NCBI GenBank assembly: GCA_002435835.1
Contig: DIVM01000118.1
Span: 3,859-19,126 of the forward strand
Direction: 5' to 3'
DNA: 15,268 bases
Source: Firmicutes bacterium UBA6132
GTDB taxonomy: Bacteria; Bacillota_A; Clostridia; Tissierellales; Sedimentibacteraceae
Shown here in pieces: positions 7,077-15,240 of the stretch. The position numbers and the translations under genes were made by a program. Below the pieces are notes generated by a model. The model ran no database searches and was not told the origin of the DNA. It saw only the letters and a program-made list of their open reading frames with translations. Position 1 is the stretch's first letter. Each line of letters opens with the position of its first letter.

Positions 7077-7799
7077 ATGGATAGCTATACTCCAAAGTAT
7101 GTGATAGTTCAGAATTATATTAATGAGAAAATTGGAGAGGGAGTGCTTAAGATAGGGGATAAAATTCCATCAGAGAATGAATTAGCTAAAATGTTTAATT
7201 GTTCACGTATGACAATCAGCACTGCCATTACACAGATGCATATTAAAGGTGTAGTCGAACGGATACAGGGAAAAGGAACTTTTGTAAAAGTGCCAGATAA
7301 CATATTTTCTAATATGGTTGATGGTAAAGTTCCCACATTAAAAATTTCTGGTAAAGGTTTTTCGGATGATCATAAAGTGGTGAGCATGGAAGTTCTTAAT
7401 ACAGATTCTAATAAGTCCAGTAAGCTCATGCTTCTACCCGGTGAAAAATATCATAGAATTACTCGTTTAATGTATTTCAAAGAAAAAGTTATTTCTTTTG
7501 AATATTTATACTTGCCATATGAGTTTTATCCACAAAATATAGATGAAACACTGATTGAGTATGAGTATCTTCATAGCTTTATTAAAAAATACTGTAACAA
7601 AGAACCAAAACGTTTGCAAACACATATAAACATCGCTTATCCCGATGTAATTCTGCAGAAATATTTAAAATCATTTAAGGAGGAACCTCTTTTACTTTGG
7701 TACACGGCAGTTATTGACCAAAATAATATGATTCTTGGCTATACAGAAAATTACGCAAGACCTGGAGATTATCATCCATTTTTAAATATACCCTTATAA
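7077..7799 (+). CDS. GntR-family transcriptional regulator, HutC subfamily (UTRA domain)
   Basis: A 240-residue DNA-binding protein. Residues 1-75 form the GntR winged helix-turn-helix, with the recognition region PSENELAKMFNCSRMTIST (31-49) and the wing GKGTFV (65-70). Residues about 95-235 match a UTRA effector-binding domain, ending in a YTENYARPGDYHPF-like segment (226-239). HutC-type regulators are mostly repressors released by a small ligand related to the pathway they control. It closes the ECF cluster, 13 nt after the ATPase gene with AATGGAGG as ribosome binding site, and the putative operator at 2491-2504 would make it autoregulatory (inference). No clear intrinsic terminator follows, so some read-through toward the trp leader is possible. 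Confidence 0.9.
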   Translation: MDSYTPKYVIVQNYINEKIGEGVLKIGDKIPSENELAKMFNCSRMTISTAITQMHIKGVVERIQGKGTFVKVPDNIFSNMVDGKVPTLKISGKGFSDDHKVVSMEVLNTDSNKSSKLMLLPGEKYHRITRLMYFKEKVISFEYLYLPYEFYPQNIDETLIEYEYLHSFIKKYCNKEPKRLQTHINIAYPDVILQKYLKSFKEEPLLLWYTAVIDQNNMILGYTENYARPGDYHPFLNIPL

Positions 7800-7865
7800 T
7801 ATTAGTATTAATCATGTGACGCTTTTATGGGTACGGTTTTTTAAAATTGAAAACTAAAAAAACAC

Positions 7866-7894
7866 TTGACAAATTTTTTTTTTTACTGTATCAT
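7866..7894 (+). promoter_or_regulatory. Promoter of the trp operon
   Basis: A consensus -35 TTGACA (7866-7871), a 17-nt spacer containing a long T-run, and a -10 TATCAT (7889-7894). Transcription would start near 7901, at the beginning of the T-box leader. Confidence 0.85.
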
Positions 7895-7900
7895 TCATTT

Positions 7901-8194
7901 AATATAAAACCGTTGAACAAGAGGAGTAAGAAAAGTTAAATGTATACAGAAAACCACTGGTGATGAGAATGTGGTAACATAGATTTTTCTGAATGGACTT
8001 GTGAGGGAAGCCCGAAACTATTTGAATTTTAGATAGGAGTAGTAGCTTACGGGAACTCTGTCCGTTATCAGTTGAGTGCATATGTTTGTATGCAGATGAG
8101 CGGACGTATTTTATAATATGTCAAATTGGGTGGTACCGCAGAAGTTTAAAGCTTTTGTCCCTGTATAAATTTACAGGGTCAAAAGCTTTTTTTT
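7901..8194 (+). promoter_or_regulatory. T-box riboswitch, tryptophan-specific (leader of trpEGDCFBA)
   Basis: The leader holds an upper stem I hairpin (ACCAC/GTGGT, about 7953-7975), the specifier TGG at 7994-7996 in the classical context CTGAA-TGG-AC, further stems, and the T-box GGGTGGTACCGCAG at about 8128-8141, followed by a terminator. TGG is the only Trp codon and matches the genes downstream. The bulge reads UGGU, whose last base pairs with A73 or wobbles with G73. Uncharged tRNA-Trp should favour the antiterminator and switch the operon on. A 60-codon minus-strand reading frame inside the leader is explained by the RNA structure and is not annotated. Confidence 0.94.
8148..8194 (+). 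terminator. Regulated leader terminator of the Trp T-box
   Basis: AAAGCTTTTG-T-CCCTGTA (8148-8165) pairs with TACAGGG-T-CAAAAGCTTT (8172-8189) with a single T-T mismatch and a 6-nt loop. A run of eight T spans 8187-8194. Confidence 0.93.
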
Positions 8195-8248
8195 ATACCC
8201 TAAAATAGTAAACGCAAATAAAAATAAAAATAAAAGGAGGTTTTTAAA

Positions 8249-9751
8249 ATGAAAAATTTAAAGTTCAATGCCATTAACCCAAATTTAAATGAAATTGAAA
8301 AGTTGTCTAAGGAATACAACATTACACCGATTTGTAAAGAGATTTACGCAGATATTATTACTCCAATTACATTGCTTCGTAAAATATCTCAAGTGAGTCA
8401 AAAATATTATCTTTTTGAAAGTGTTGTTGGTGGCGAAAAATGGGGAAGGTATTCATTTTTAGGATTTAATCCAATAGCTCGAGCTACCTGTAAAGGTGGT
8501 TGTGTCACTATAGAGGATGAAAATAATGAAAATAATATTATTTATACAAAAAAACCAATGGAAGTAATTAGAACATATTTAAAGAAATATAAAGCTCCTA
8601 AGATAAAGGGCATGCCTCCATTTGCAGGTGGGTTTGTTGGATATTTTTCTTACTCCGTGTTTGGATATGCAGAGCCTGTTTTGAAGTTTAAAGAAAGTAA
8701 TTTTAATGATTTTGATTTAATGTTGTTTGATAAAGTTATTGTCTATGATCATTTAAAACAAAAAATTAATATTGTTGTGAATATGAAAACTGATGATTTA
8801 ACAAACAGTTACAATAAGGCTTTAAATGATATTTATGATATAGTTAATTTAATTAATGATTTATCTTTAATACCTAATCAAAATATACAGGAGAAACCTC
8901 AATTTATTTGCAATGTATCAAAAGAAGAATATTGCAACATGGTAGAAAAAACTAAGCAGTATATAACAAAGGGTGATATTTTTCAAGCTGTTATATCGAG
9001 GAGATTTGAAACAAGTTATAAAAGCAGTCTTTTAAATGCGTATCGTGTATTAAGGACAACGAATCCATCCCCATACATGGTATTTATTCAAATAGATGAT
9101 GTTCAGTTAATAAGCACATCTCCAGAAACGCTGGTGAAGTTGCAGGATGGGCGGCTTTCTTCGTTCCCTGTAGCTGGCTCAAGACCAAGAGGAAAAAATG
9201 AAGAACAGGACAAAGAGTTGGAAAAAGAATTGTTAGAAGATGAAAAAGAACTTGCTGAACATAATATGTTAGTTGATTTAGCAAGAAACGATGTTGGAAA
9301 AATATCTGAATTTTCAAGTGTTCGTGTGCTCGATTATATGATGATACACAAATATTCAAAAATAATGCACATTACTTCAGAGGTTGAAGGCAACATAAGC
9401 AGCAAACATGATGCGCTTGATGCAATAGAAGCAATTCTACCTGCAGGAACATTATCTGGAGCGCCAAAAATTAGAGCATGCGAAATTATAGAAGAGCTTG
9501 AAAAAGAGCCCAGAGGAATTTATGGAGGTGCCATTGGATATATAGATTTTTCTGGAAATATGGATACTTGCATAGCAATTCGTATGGCAGTGAAAAAAGA
9601 TGATAAGGTTTATGTTCAAGCTGGAGGTGGAATTGTTGCAGACAGCATTCCAGAAAATGAATACGAGGAATCTGAAAACAAAGCTAAAGCAGTGATGGAA
9701 TCTATAATTAAAGCAAGCGAGGTAAAAGAGAATGATATTGCTAATAGATAA
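8249..9751 (+). CDS. trpE: Anthranilate synthase component I
   Basis: The 500-residue large subunit binds chorismate and, with TrpG supplying ammonia, makes anthranilate, the first committed step to tryptophan. The N-terminal half holds the LFES segment (55-58), equivalent to the LLES element of the tryptophan feedback site in enterobacterial TrpE, so feedback inhibition is probably retained (inference). The C-terminal chorismate-binding domain contains SRPRG (311-315), [10 protein letters not shown] (341-350), [16 protein letters not shown] (398-413) and GGAIGY (426-431). The PAGT form of the [10 protein letters not shown] motif favours TrpE over PabB. AAAAGGAGG 8 nt before the ATG fixes the start. 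The 3' end overlaps trpG by 20 nt. Confidence 0.97.
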   Translation: MKNLKFNAINPNLNEIEKLSKEYNITPICKEIYADIITPITLLRKISQVSQKYYLFESVVGGEKWGRYSFLGFNPIARATCKGGCVTIEDENNENNIIYTKKPMEVIRTYLKKYKAPKIKGMPPFAGGFVGYFSYSVFGYAEPVLKFKESNFNDFDLMLFDKVIVYDHLKQKINIVVNMKTDDLTNSYNKALNDIYDIVNLINDLSLIPNQNIQEKPQFICNVSKEEYCNMVEKTKQYITKGDIFQAVISRRFETSYKSSLLNAYRVLRTTNPSPYMVFIQIDDVQLISTSPETLVKLQDGRLSSFPVAGSRPRGKNEEQDKELEKELLEDEKELAEHNMLVDLARNDVGKISEFSSVRVLDYMMIHKYSKIMHITSEVEGNISSKHDALDAIEAILPAGTLSGAPKIRACEIIEELEKEPRGIYGGAIGYIDFSGNMDTCIAIRMAVKKDDKVYVQAGGGIVADSIPENEYEESENKAKAVMESIIKASEVKENDIANR

Positions 9752-10325
9752 TTATGACAGTTTTTCATATAACTTAGTACAACTTGCAGGTAGTATGTGC
9801 AATGAAATAAAAGTTATCAGAAATGATGAAATGACAGTTGCTGAAATTGAAAATCTTAATTTAACTCACATTATAATATCTCCAGGACCGGGATATCCAA
9901 AAGATGCTGGTGTTTGTGAAGATGTTATAAAACAAATGAAAGGGAAAGTTCCCATATTAGGAGTATGTCTTGGGCACCAAGCAATTTGCGAAGTGTTTGG
10001 AGCATCGATTATATTAGCAAAACGTTTGATGCATGGCAAACAAAGCAGCATTCATATTGCAAATGGAAGCAGAATATTTAAGGGTTTGCCACCTGTTATA
10101 AAAGCAGCAAGATATCATTCTTTAATTGCTAAGAGAGAATCTATGATGGATGAGCTGTTAGTAATTGCAGAAGATGATGATGGTGAAGTAATGGCAGTAA
10201 AACATAGGGATTATGAAATATATGGATTACAATTTCACCCAGAATCCATTTTGACACCAAAAGGCGAAGATATATTAAAGAATTTCATTCAAATAGGAGG
10301 AAAAAATGATACAACAATCAATTAA
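9732..10325 (+). CDS. trpG: Anthranilate synthase component II (glutamine amidotransferase)
   Basis: A 197-residue class I glutamine amidotransferase that hydrolyses glutamine and passes ammonia to TrpE. The catalytic triad is visible: C79 in GVCLGHQA (77-84), H169 and E171 in FHPESI (168-173). The oxyanion loop is PGPGYP (51-56). The length is normal for a stand-alone subunit, with no fusion to TrpD. It starts inside the end of trpE (20-nt overlap) and overlaps trpD by 20 nt, which points to translational coupling and matched subunit amounts. In some Firmicutes this subunit also serves folate synthesis with PabB; no pabB is in the window. Confidence 0.96.
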   Translation: MILLIDNYDSFSYNLVQLAGSMCNEIKVIRNDEMTVAEIENLNLTHIIISPGPGYPKDAGVCEDVIKQMKGKVPILGVCLGHQAICEVFGASIILAKRLMHGKQSSIHIANGSRIFKGLPPVIKAARYHSLIAKRESMMDELLVIAEDDDGEVMAVKHRDYEIYGLQFHPESILTPKGEDILKNFIQIGGKNDTTIN

Positions 10326-11319
10326 TACTTTAATAAAAAGCCAAGACTTATCACTTGATATGGCAATGTCAGTTATGGATGAAATAATGAGTGGAAAAGC
10401 GACAAATTCGCAAATTGCATCTTTTATTACAGCCATGAGAATGAAAGGTGAAAGCATAGATGAAATCACAGGATGTGCCAAGGTTATGAGAGAGTATGGC
10501 ACTAAGTTGAACCATGAAAGCGATGTTCTTGAAATTGTTGGTACTGGTGGTGATGAAGCATATACATTCAATATTTCTACTATTTCATCTTTTATCATAG
10601 CAGCAGCAGGAATACCTGTTGCAAAACACGGAAATAGAAGCGTATCAAGCAAATGTGGAAGTGCAGACGTGCTTGAAGCGTTGGGAGTTAAAATAGATAT
10701 TTCTGTTGAAAAGAGTGAAAAGATTTTAAAGGAAATAGGCATATGTTTTATGTATGCAATTAAATATCATTCATCTATGAAATATGCAGCCCCTGTAAGA
10801 AAAGAGCTTGGAGTTCGTACAATATTTAATATATTAGGACCTCTTGTAAGTCCAGCTGGAGCAAACATTCAGTTGTTAGGTGTATATGATGAAAATTTAG
10901 TTGAGCCTCTTGCACGAGTTTTAGCAAACCTTGGTGTAAAAAGAGCTATGGTTGTATATGGTCAGGATGGATTGGATGAAATAACACTTAGTACAAAATC
11001 TACAGTTTGTGAAGTTAATGATGGAAATATAAACAGCTTTTTTTTAGACCCAAAGCAATTTGGCTTTGAATATTGCAAAAAAGAAGATTTAGTTGGAGGA
11101 GACCCCATAGAAAATGCTGAAATTGCAAGAAAGATTTTAAGTGGAGAAAAAGGGCCAAAACGGGATGTTGTTTTATTAAATTCTGCTGTATGTATTTATA
11201 TGGCTAATGACAATGTAACAATGAAAGAATGTGTAAAAATTGCAGCAAATATTATTGATAGCGGCAAGGCTATGGAAAAGTTAAATAGATTTATTCAGTT
11301 GTCCAACGAAGAAAATTAA
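10306..11319 (+). CDS. trpD: Anthranilate phosphoribosyltransferase
   Basis: Transfers phosphoribosyl from PRPP to anthranilate. The 337-residue length is standard. Family motifs: the PRPP loop GTGGD (79-83), followed by TFNIST (87-92); the KHGNRSVSSKCGSADVL segment (107-123); FNILGPL (174-180); and GLDEI (222-226). After GTGGD the usual glycine is replaced by glutamate (E84), a small deviation in an otherwise conserved loop. AGGAGG just inside the trpG end drives the start at 10306, giving a 20-nt overlap. trpC follows after 23 nt. Confidence 0.96.
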   Translation: MIQQSINTLIKSQDLSLDMAMSVMDEIMSGKATNSQIASFITAMRMKGESIDEITGCAKVMREYGTKLNHESDVLEIVGTGGDEAYTFNISTISSFIIAAAGIPVAKHGNRSVSSKCGSADVLEALGVKIDISVEKSEKILKEIGICFMYAIKYHSSMKYAAPVRKELGVRTIFNILGPLVSPAGANIQLLGVYDENLVEPLARVLANLGVKRAMVVYGQDGLDEITLSTKSTVCEVNDGNINSFFLDPKQFGFEYCKKEDLVGGDPIENAEIARKILSGEKGPKRDVVLLNSAVCIYMANDNVTMKECVKIAANIIDSGKAMEKLNRFIQLSNEEN

Positions 11320-11342
11320 TTGTAAAAAGGTTAGGTAATTTT

Positions 11343-12167
11343 ATGATACTAAACACCATTGCAGAATCAAGTAAAATTAGAGTTAAGGAATTTAAAAAGG
11401 AAGTACCTCTTAATGAACTTAAAAATAGTATATACCAAAATGGAGAAATAAAAAAGTTTAACGAACGTGAGGATTTTGCATTTGAAAAATCTTTAAGAAA
11501 AAAAGAAATATCTTTTATTTGTGAAGTTAAAAAAGCTTCTCCATCGAAAGGAATAATTGCAGAAGATTTTCCTTATTTAAAAATTGCTAAAGAATATGAA
11601 GAATCGGGAGTAAGCGCAATTTCTGTATTGACGGAACCTGAATATTTTAAAGGTAAAAATGAGCATTTAACTGAAATTAGCAACACGGTTAAAATTCCAG
11701 TACTTCGCAAAGATTTTACGGTGGATGAATATCAAATTTATGAATCAAAAATAATAGGTGCAGATGCAGTATTGCTCATATGCTCGCTTCTTGATAAAAA
11801 TACAATTAAAAAATATATTGAAATATGTGATGAATTAGGACTTTCTGCACTTGTGGAAGCTCATACAAAGCAAGAAATTGAATGTGCCATAGAATCAAAA
11901 GCAAGAGTGATTGGAGTTAACAACAGAAATTTAAAAACTTTTGAAGTGGATATAAACAATAGCATAAAACTTCGCAAATTAGTTTCAAAAGACATAATTT
12001 TTGTTGCAGAAAGCGGCATAAAAACACCTGAAGATATAAAAGAGCTGAGAAAAGCAAATGTTGATGCAGTGTTAATTGGGGAAACTCTCATGAGAAGTGA
12101 AAATAAAAAAGAAATGCTCAACAGTCTTCGAGGTGATAATTTTGTGGTGTGCAATGGGCAAAATTAA
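11343..12167 (+). CDS. trpC: Indole-3-glycerol phosphate synthase
   Basis: A TIM-barrel enzyme that closes the indole ring from carboxyphenylamino-deoxyribulose phosphate. The 274-residue chain contains the key segments: E61 and K63 in ICEVKKASPSKG (59-70), LTEPEYF (96-102), LRKDF (121-125, catalytic lysine K123), LVEAH (170-174), GVNNRNL (191-197), VAESGI (221-226) and IGE (245-247). It is a separate gene, not the TrpC-TrpF fusion of E. coli. The start has an AAAGG-type ribosome binding site (about 11325); the end overlaps trpF by 14 nt when trpF is read from 12154. Confidence 0.96.
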   Translation: MILNTIAESSKIRVKEFKKEVPLNELKNSIYQNGEIKKFNEREDFAFEKSLRKKEISFICEVKKASPSKGIIAEDFPYLKIAKEYEESGVSAISVLTEPEYFKGKNEHLTEISNTVKIPVLRKDFTVDEYQIYESKIIGADAVLLICSLLDKNTIKKYIEICDELGLSALVEAHTKQEIECAIESKARVIGVNNRNLKTFEVDINNSIKLRKLVSKDIIFVAESGIKTPEDIKELRKANVDAVLIGETLMRSENKKEMLNSLRGDNFVVCNGQN

Positions 12168-12774
12168 AATATGTGGATTAACAAGAATTGAAGATATTGA
12201 AGCTGTTAATCAAGTATTACCTGACTATGTTGGATTTGTATTTGCAAAAAGCAAAAGACAGGTCATTGATATTGTGGCTGAAAATCTTAAATCGCATTTA
12301 AACCCTTTTATAAAAGCAGTTGGAGTATTTGTAAATGATGATATTGAACATATAGTACATCTTTGTAATTTAAAGATTATAGATATAGTTCAACTTCATG
12401 GAGATGAAAGTGAAGAATATATTAAAAAATTAAAAAAATATATTCATAATGAAATAATAAAGGCAGTGAGAGTAAAAGATTTGAATGATATAAAAATGGC
12501 TGATGAATTTTCAAGTAATTATTTATTGTTTGATGCTTATCATGAAAAACAATATGGCGGAAGTGGAATTACATTTGATTGGTCCTTAATATCAACAATA
12601 ACGGTAAACAAACCATATTTTTTAGCTGGTGGAATTAATTTAAAAAATATACTTGAGGCACAAAATTTATGCAGCCCATATTGCATGGATGTGAGCAGTG
12701 GGGTAGAAACAAATGGTTTTAAAGATAAAGAAAAAATAATAAAAATTGTTACAAAAATAAGGAGTGTGAAATGA
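12154..12774 (+). CDS. trpF: Phosphoribosylanthranilate isomerase
   Basis: A 206-residue TIM-barrel isomerase acting between TrpD and TrpC. It has the catalytic cysteine C7 in KICGLTR (5-11), GFVF (27-30), QLHGDE (80-85), the general acid D127 in LLFDAY (124-129), GGSG (135-138), LAGGI (157-161) and DVSSGVE (179-185). The ATG at 12154 is chosen because the protein then begins MGKIKICG, as in other TrpF proteins. An in-frame GTG at 12097 would add 19 residues inside trpC with no family similarity, and a TTG at 12142, behind AGGTG, is a less likely alternative. The stop overlaps the trpB start in an ATGA arrangement. Confidence 0.95.
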   Translation: MGKIKICGLTRIEDIEAVNQVLPDYVGFVFAKSKRQVIDIVAENLKSHLNPFIKAVGVFVNDDIEHIVHLCNLKIIDIVQLHGDESEEYIKKLKKYIHNEIIKAVRVKDLNDIKMADEFSSNYLLFDAYHEKQYGGSGITFDWSLISTITVNKPYFLAGGINLKNILEAQNLCSPYCMDVSSGVETNGFKDKEKIIKIVTKIRSVK

Positions 12775-13958
12775 TGTTAAATGGAAGATTTGGTGAACAT
12801 GGTGGGCAATATATACCTGAAACATTAATGAATGCAGTGATCGAATTAGAAAAAGCATATAATCATTATAAAAATGATGCAGAATTTTGTGAGGAATTAA
12901 GATACCTTTTTAATAATTATACTGGCAGACCTTCTATGTTGTATTATGCAGAAAACATGACAAAAGATTTGGGTGGAGCTAAAATATATTTAAAAAGAGA
13001 AGATTTAAACCATACAGGTTCCCATAAAATTAATAATGCTTTAGGGCAGGTGCTTCTTGCAAAGAAAATGGGAAAAAAGAGAGTTATTGCAGAAACAGGT
13101 GCAGGACAACATGGTGTGGCTACCGCAACTGCTGCAGCTTTAATGGACATGGAATGCGAAGTATTTATGGGCAAAGAAGACACTGACCGCCAAGCATTAA
13201 ATGTTTTTAGAATGGAACTTTTAGGCACTAAGGTTCATTCTGTTACAAGCGGCACACAGACTTTAAAGGATGCAGTAAATGAGACACTCAGAGAATGGAC
13301 TTCACGTGTTGAAGATACACATTATGTCATTGGTTCTGTAATGGGCCCCCATCCATTTCCAACTATGGTGCGTGATTTCCAAAGCATTATAGGAAAAGAA
13401 GTAAAACAACAAATGCTGCAACTTGAAAATAAATTGCCTGACGTTATAATAGCATGCGTTGGAGGAGGTAGCAATGCTATGGGAATTTTTTTTGATTTTA
13501 TAGAAGATAAAGAAGTTCAGCTCATTGGATGTGAAGCTGCAGGACATGGAGTTGATACGGATAAAAATGCAGCTACCATTGCAAATGGAAGTAAAGGGAT
13601 TTTTCATGGAATGAAGTCATATTTTTGTCAAGATGAATATGGACAAATTGCACCAGTATACTCTATTTCAGCAGGTCTTGATTATCCAGGAATAGGACCG
13701 GAGCATTCGTTTCTTCACGATACTAAAAGAGCAAAATATGTACCAATAACAGATGATGAATCAGTAGAAGCTTTTGAATATCTTTCAAGAAAAGAAGGAA
13801 TCATTCCTGCAATTGAAAGTGCACATGCTGTTTATCATGCTATGAAAATTGCTCCTACCATGGATAAAGATAAAATTATTGTAATAAACTTATCCGGCAG
13901 AGGAGATAAGGATGTAGCAGCTATAGCAAGATACAAGGGGGTTCAAATATATGAGTAA
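12771..13958 (+). CDS. trpB: Tryptophan synthase beta subunit
   Basis: The PLP enzyme condensing indole with serine to give tryptophan. The 395-residue length is typical of the TrpB1 class that pairs with TrpA. Visible: the PLP lysine K86 in [13 protein letters not shown] (81-93), E108 in ETGAGQHG, the phosphate-binding loop GGGSNAMG (231-238), [12 protein letters not shown] (302-313) and SGRGDKD (375-381). The start overlaps the trpF stop (ATGA at 12771-12774). A second ATG at 12774 is an equally good start relative to the AAGGAG at 12759-12764 and would drop one residue. It overlaps trpA by 8 nt. Confidence 0.97.
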   Translation: MMLNGRFGEHGGQYIPETLMNAVIELEKAYNHYKNDAEFCEELRYLFNNYTGRPSMLYYAENMTKDLGGAKIYLKREDLNHTGSHKINNALGQVLLAKKMGKKRVIAETGAGQHGVATATAAALMDMECEVFMGKEDTDRQALNVFRMELLGTKVHSVTSGTQTLKDAVNETLREWTSRVEDTHYVIGSVMGPHPFPTMVRDFQSIIGKEVKQQMLQLENKLPDVIIACVGGGSNAMGIFFDFIEDKEVQLIGCEAAGHGVDTDKNAATIANGSKGIFHGMKSYFCQDEYGQIAPVYSISAGLDYPGIGPEHSFLHDTKRAKYVPITDDESVEAFEYLSRKEGIIPAIESAHAVYHAMKIAPTMDKDKIIVINLSGRGDKDVAAIARYKGVQIYE

Positions 13959-14763
13959 AGTAAAAAATGCATTTGTAAATAAAAAAGCTTTTATACCATT
14001 TGTAACAGCAGGCGACCCATCTTTGGAAATAACAGAGCATCTCATAATTAAAATGGAGGAAGCTGGAGCAGATTTAATTGAAATAGGCATTCCGTTTTCA
14101 GATCCTGTAGCAGAAGGAATTGTTATACAACAAGCTGATGAACGTGCATTAAAAGCAGGAACAACTACGGATAAAATATTTCAAATGGTTGAAAGAGTTA
14201 GAAGAAAAGTGGATGTTCCTTTAGCATTTATGACTTATATTAATCCAATATATACTTATGGAATAGAAAAATTTTTCAAAAATTGCAACGAATTTAGAAT
14301 AGATGCAATAATAGTTCCAGACCTTCCATTTGAAGAAAAAAATGAAATAAAACCATTTTGCCTTAAGTATGGTGTGGATTTAATATCATTAATTGCACCT
14401 ACCTCACATGATAGAATAAAAATGATTGCAAAAGAAGCGGATGGATTTGTATACTGTGTTTCATCCATGGGGGTTACCGGTGTAAGAAGCGAAATAAAAA
14501 CTGATTTAAGAGAGATGGTTAAATTAGTCAAAGAAGCCCAAAATATCCCTTGTGCTATTGGATTTGGAATTTCAACCCCTGAGCAGGCTAAAGAAATGTC
14601 AAAATATGCTGACGGAGTAATAGTGGGAAGCGCAATTGTTAAAATAGTTGCTCAATACGGCGAAGATTGTGTAGAACCTGTTTTTGAGTACGTAAAGAAA
14701 ATGAAAGATGCTATAACAAATGGAAGTAAAATTGGCGACAATGCAGTTTGTGCTATTGTTTGA
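13951..14763 (+). CDS. trpA: Tryptophan synthase alpha subunit
   Basis: Cleaves indole-3-glycerol phosphate to indole, which is channelled to TrpB. The 270-residue TIM barrel has FVTAGDPS (17-24), the catalytic glutamate E44 in [10 protein letters not shown] (43-52), VPDLPFEE (122-129), GVTGVR (174-179), GFGIS (204-208) and GVIVGSAIV (222-230). The position matching E. coli catalytic D60 is E55 here (DPVAEG, 51-56), a conservative change. The next residue, usually proline in DGP/EGP, is isoleucine (I57). GGGG about 9-12 nt before the ATG lies inside trpB, and the 8-nt overlap couples the two subunits. Last gene of the operon; no intrinsic terminator is evident directly after it. Confidence 0.96.
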   Translation: MSKVKNAFVNKKAFIPFVTAGDPSLEITEHLIIKMEEAGADLIEIGIPFSDPVAEGIVIQQADERALKAGTTTDKIFQMVERVRRKVDVPLAFMTYINPIYTYGIEKFFKNCNEFRIDAIIVPDLPFEEKNEIKPFCLKYGVDLISLIAPTSHDRIKMIAKEADGFVYCVSSMGVTGVRSEIKTDLREMVKLVKEAQNIPCAIGFGISTPEQAKEMSKYADGVIVGSAIVKIVAQYGEDCVEPVFEYVKKMKDAITNGSKIGDNAVCAIV

Positions 14764-14830
14764 GCTATATAATCTCCAGCTCCTGAATCACGAAGAATTC
14801 TCCTAAAGCTCCGTTTGTGAAAAATAAAAA
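14764..14830. other. Compositionally distinct non-coding segment after trpA
   Basis: About 60 bases with clearly higher GC than the surrounding intergenic DNA, containing repeated AGCTCC words (14778-14783 and 14807-14812), GAGCT/AGCTC arms (14762-14766 and 14778-14782) and the near-palindrome GAATCACGAAGAATTC (14785-14800). No plausible gene is seen on either strand; a 75-codon minus-strand frame crossing it lacks a convincing start context. It may be a dispersed repeat, a small RNA or the remnant of a gene. I cannot tell which. Confidence 0.35.
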
Positions 14831-14888
14831 TTCGATAGAAATTTTTATAGCTGTATGATTAAATACGTTTTGGAAATAACTAAGTATA

Positions 14889-14894
14889 TATAAT
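14889..14894 (+). promoter_or_regulatory. Possible -10 box for the small downstream gene
   Basis: TATAAT at 14889-14894 lies 47 nt before the ATG at 14942. No good -35 box is found at the right distance, so the promoter is weak or needs an alternative sigma factor. Confidence 0.35.
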
Positions 14895-14941
14895 TTCAGT
14901 AAACGGATAAGTTTCATAAAATGGGAAAGGAAGTAGAGAAT

Positions 14942-15193
14942 ATGGCTAATAAGTACCAGGGAAATCAAAATAATAATGATAATAAAAATCAAGATATTTA
15001 CAGAGAAAAGGACAGTAAATTAAATGATAAAAATAATTACATTATTTATGAATTGAATAATACATTTGATGATAAAGACAGGGATGTATTAAAAGAAAGC
15101 GAAAACAACAAAACGAATAATAACAATAGTTTTGTTAGTAAAACTATTAATAATAAATTAGAAAATAAAAATAAAGATAATAGAAGAAAATAA
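14942..15193 (+). CDS. Small Asn/Lys-rich hydrophilic protein of unknown function
   Basis: An 83-residue reading frame starting MANKYQGNQNNNDNKNQD. I count 23 Asn and 13 Lys, with many Asp/Glu and almost no hydrophobic stretch apart from NYIIYEL in the middle, so it is probably disordered. There is no signal peptide, membrane segment or cysteine. AAAGGAAG (14926-14933) 8 nt before the ATG, and the terminator right after the stop, support a real gene. An in-frame ATG at 14921 overlaps that ribosome binding site and is a worse start. I do not recognise a family. A spore-associated small protein is conceivable in a Clostridium but not supported by a specific motif. The low-complexity composition partly follows from the AT-rich DNA, so coding status is not certain. 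Confidence 0.62.
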   Translation: MANKYQGNQNNNDNKNQDIYREKDSKLNDKNNYIIYELNNTFDDKDRDVLKESENNKTNNNNSFVSKTINNKLENKNKDNRRK

Positions 15194-15199
15194 TAAAAG

Positions 15200-15240
15200 A
15201 ACAGCTTTCGACATGTTTTGCCGAAAGCTGTTTATTTTAT
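15200..15240 (+). terminator. Intrinsic terminator after the small gene
   Basis: AACAGCTTTCG (15200-15210) pairs perfectly with CGAAAGCTGTT (15222-15232) around an 11-nt loop, followed by the T-rich TTTATTTTAT. It is 6 nt after the stop codon and may also serve transcripts running through from the trp operon. Confidence 0.85.

Noticed and set aside
7899..8081. Minus-strand 60-codon reading frame in the trp leader
   Set aside because: It is fully covered by the Trp T-box RNA and has no ribosome binding site or family resemblance.
7901..8248. Classical Trp-rich leader-peptide attenuator
   Set aside because: The leader shows a full T-box with TGG specifier instead; no short frame with tandem Trp codons and a ribosome binding site is seen.
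12097..12153. GTG at 12097 as an upstream start for trpF
   Set aside because: The extra 19 residues lie wholly inside trpC and do not resemble TrpF; the protein from 12154 starts with the family's MxKIKICG pattern.
14765..14992. Minus-strand 75-codon hydrophobic frame across the trpA-downstream gap
   Set aside because: It overlaps the start of the + strand small gene, its hydrophobic start is the complement of Asn/Asp-rich codons, and it has no clear start context. The C-terminal part falls in the odd segment reported separately.
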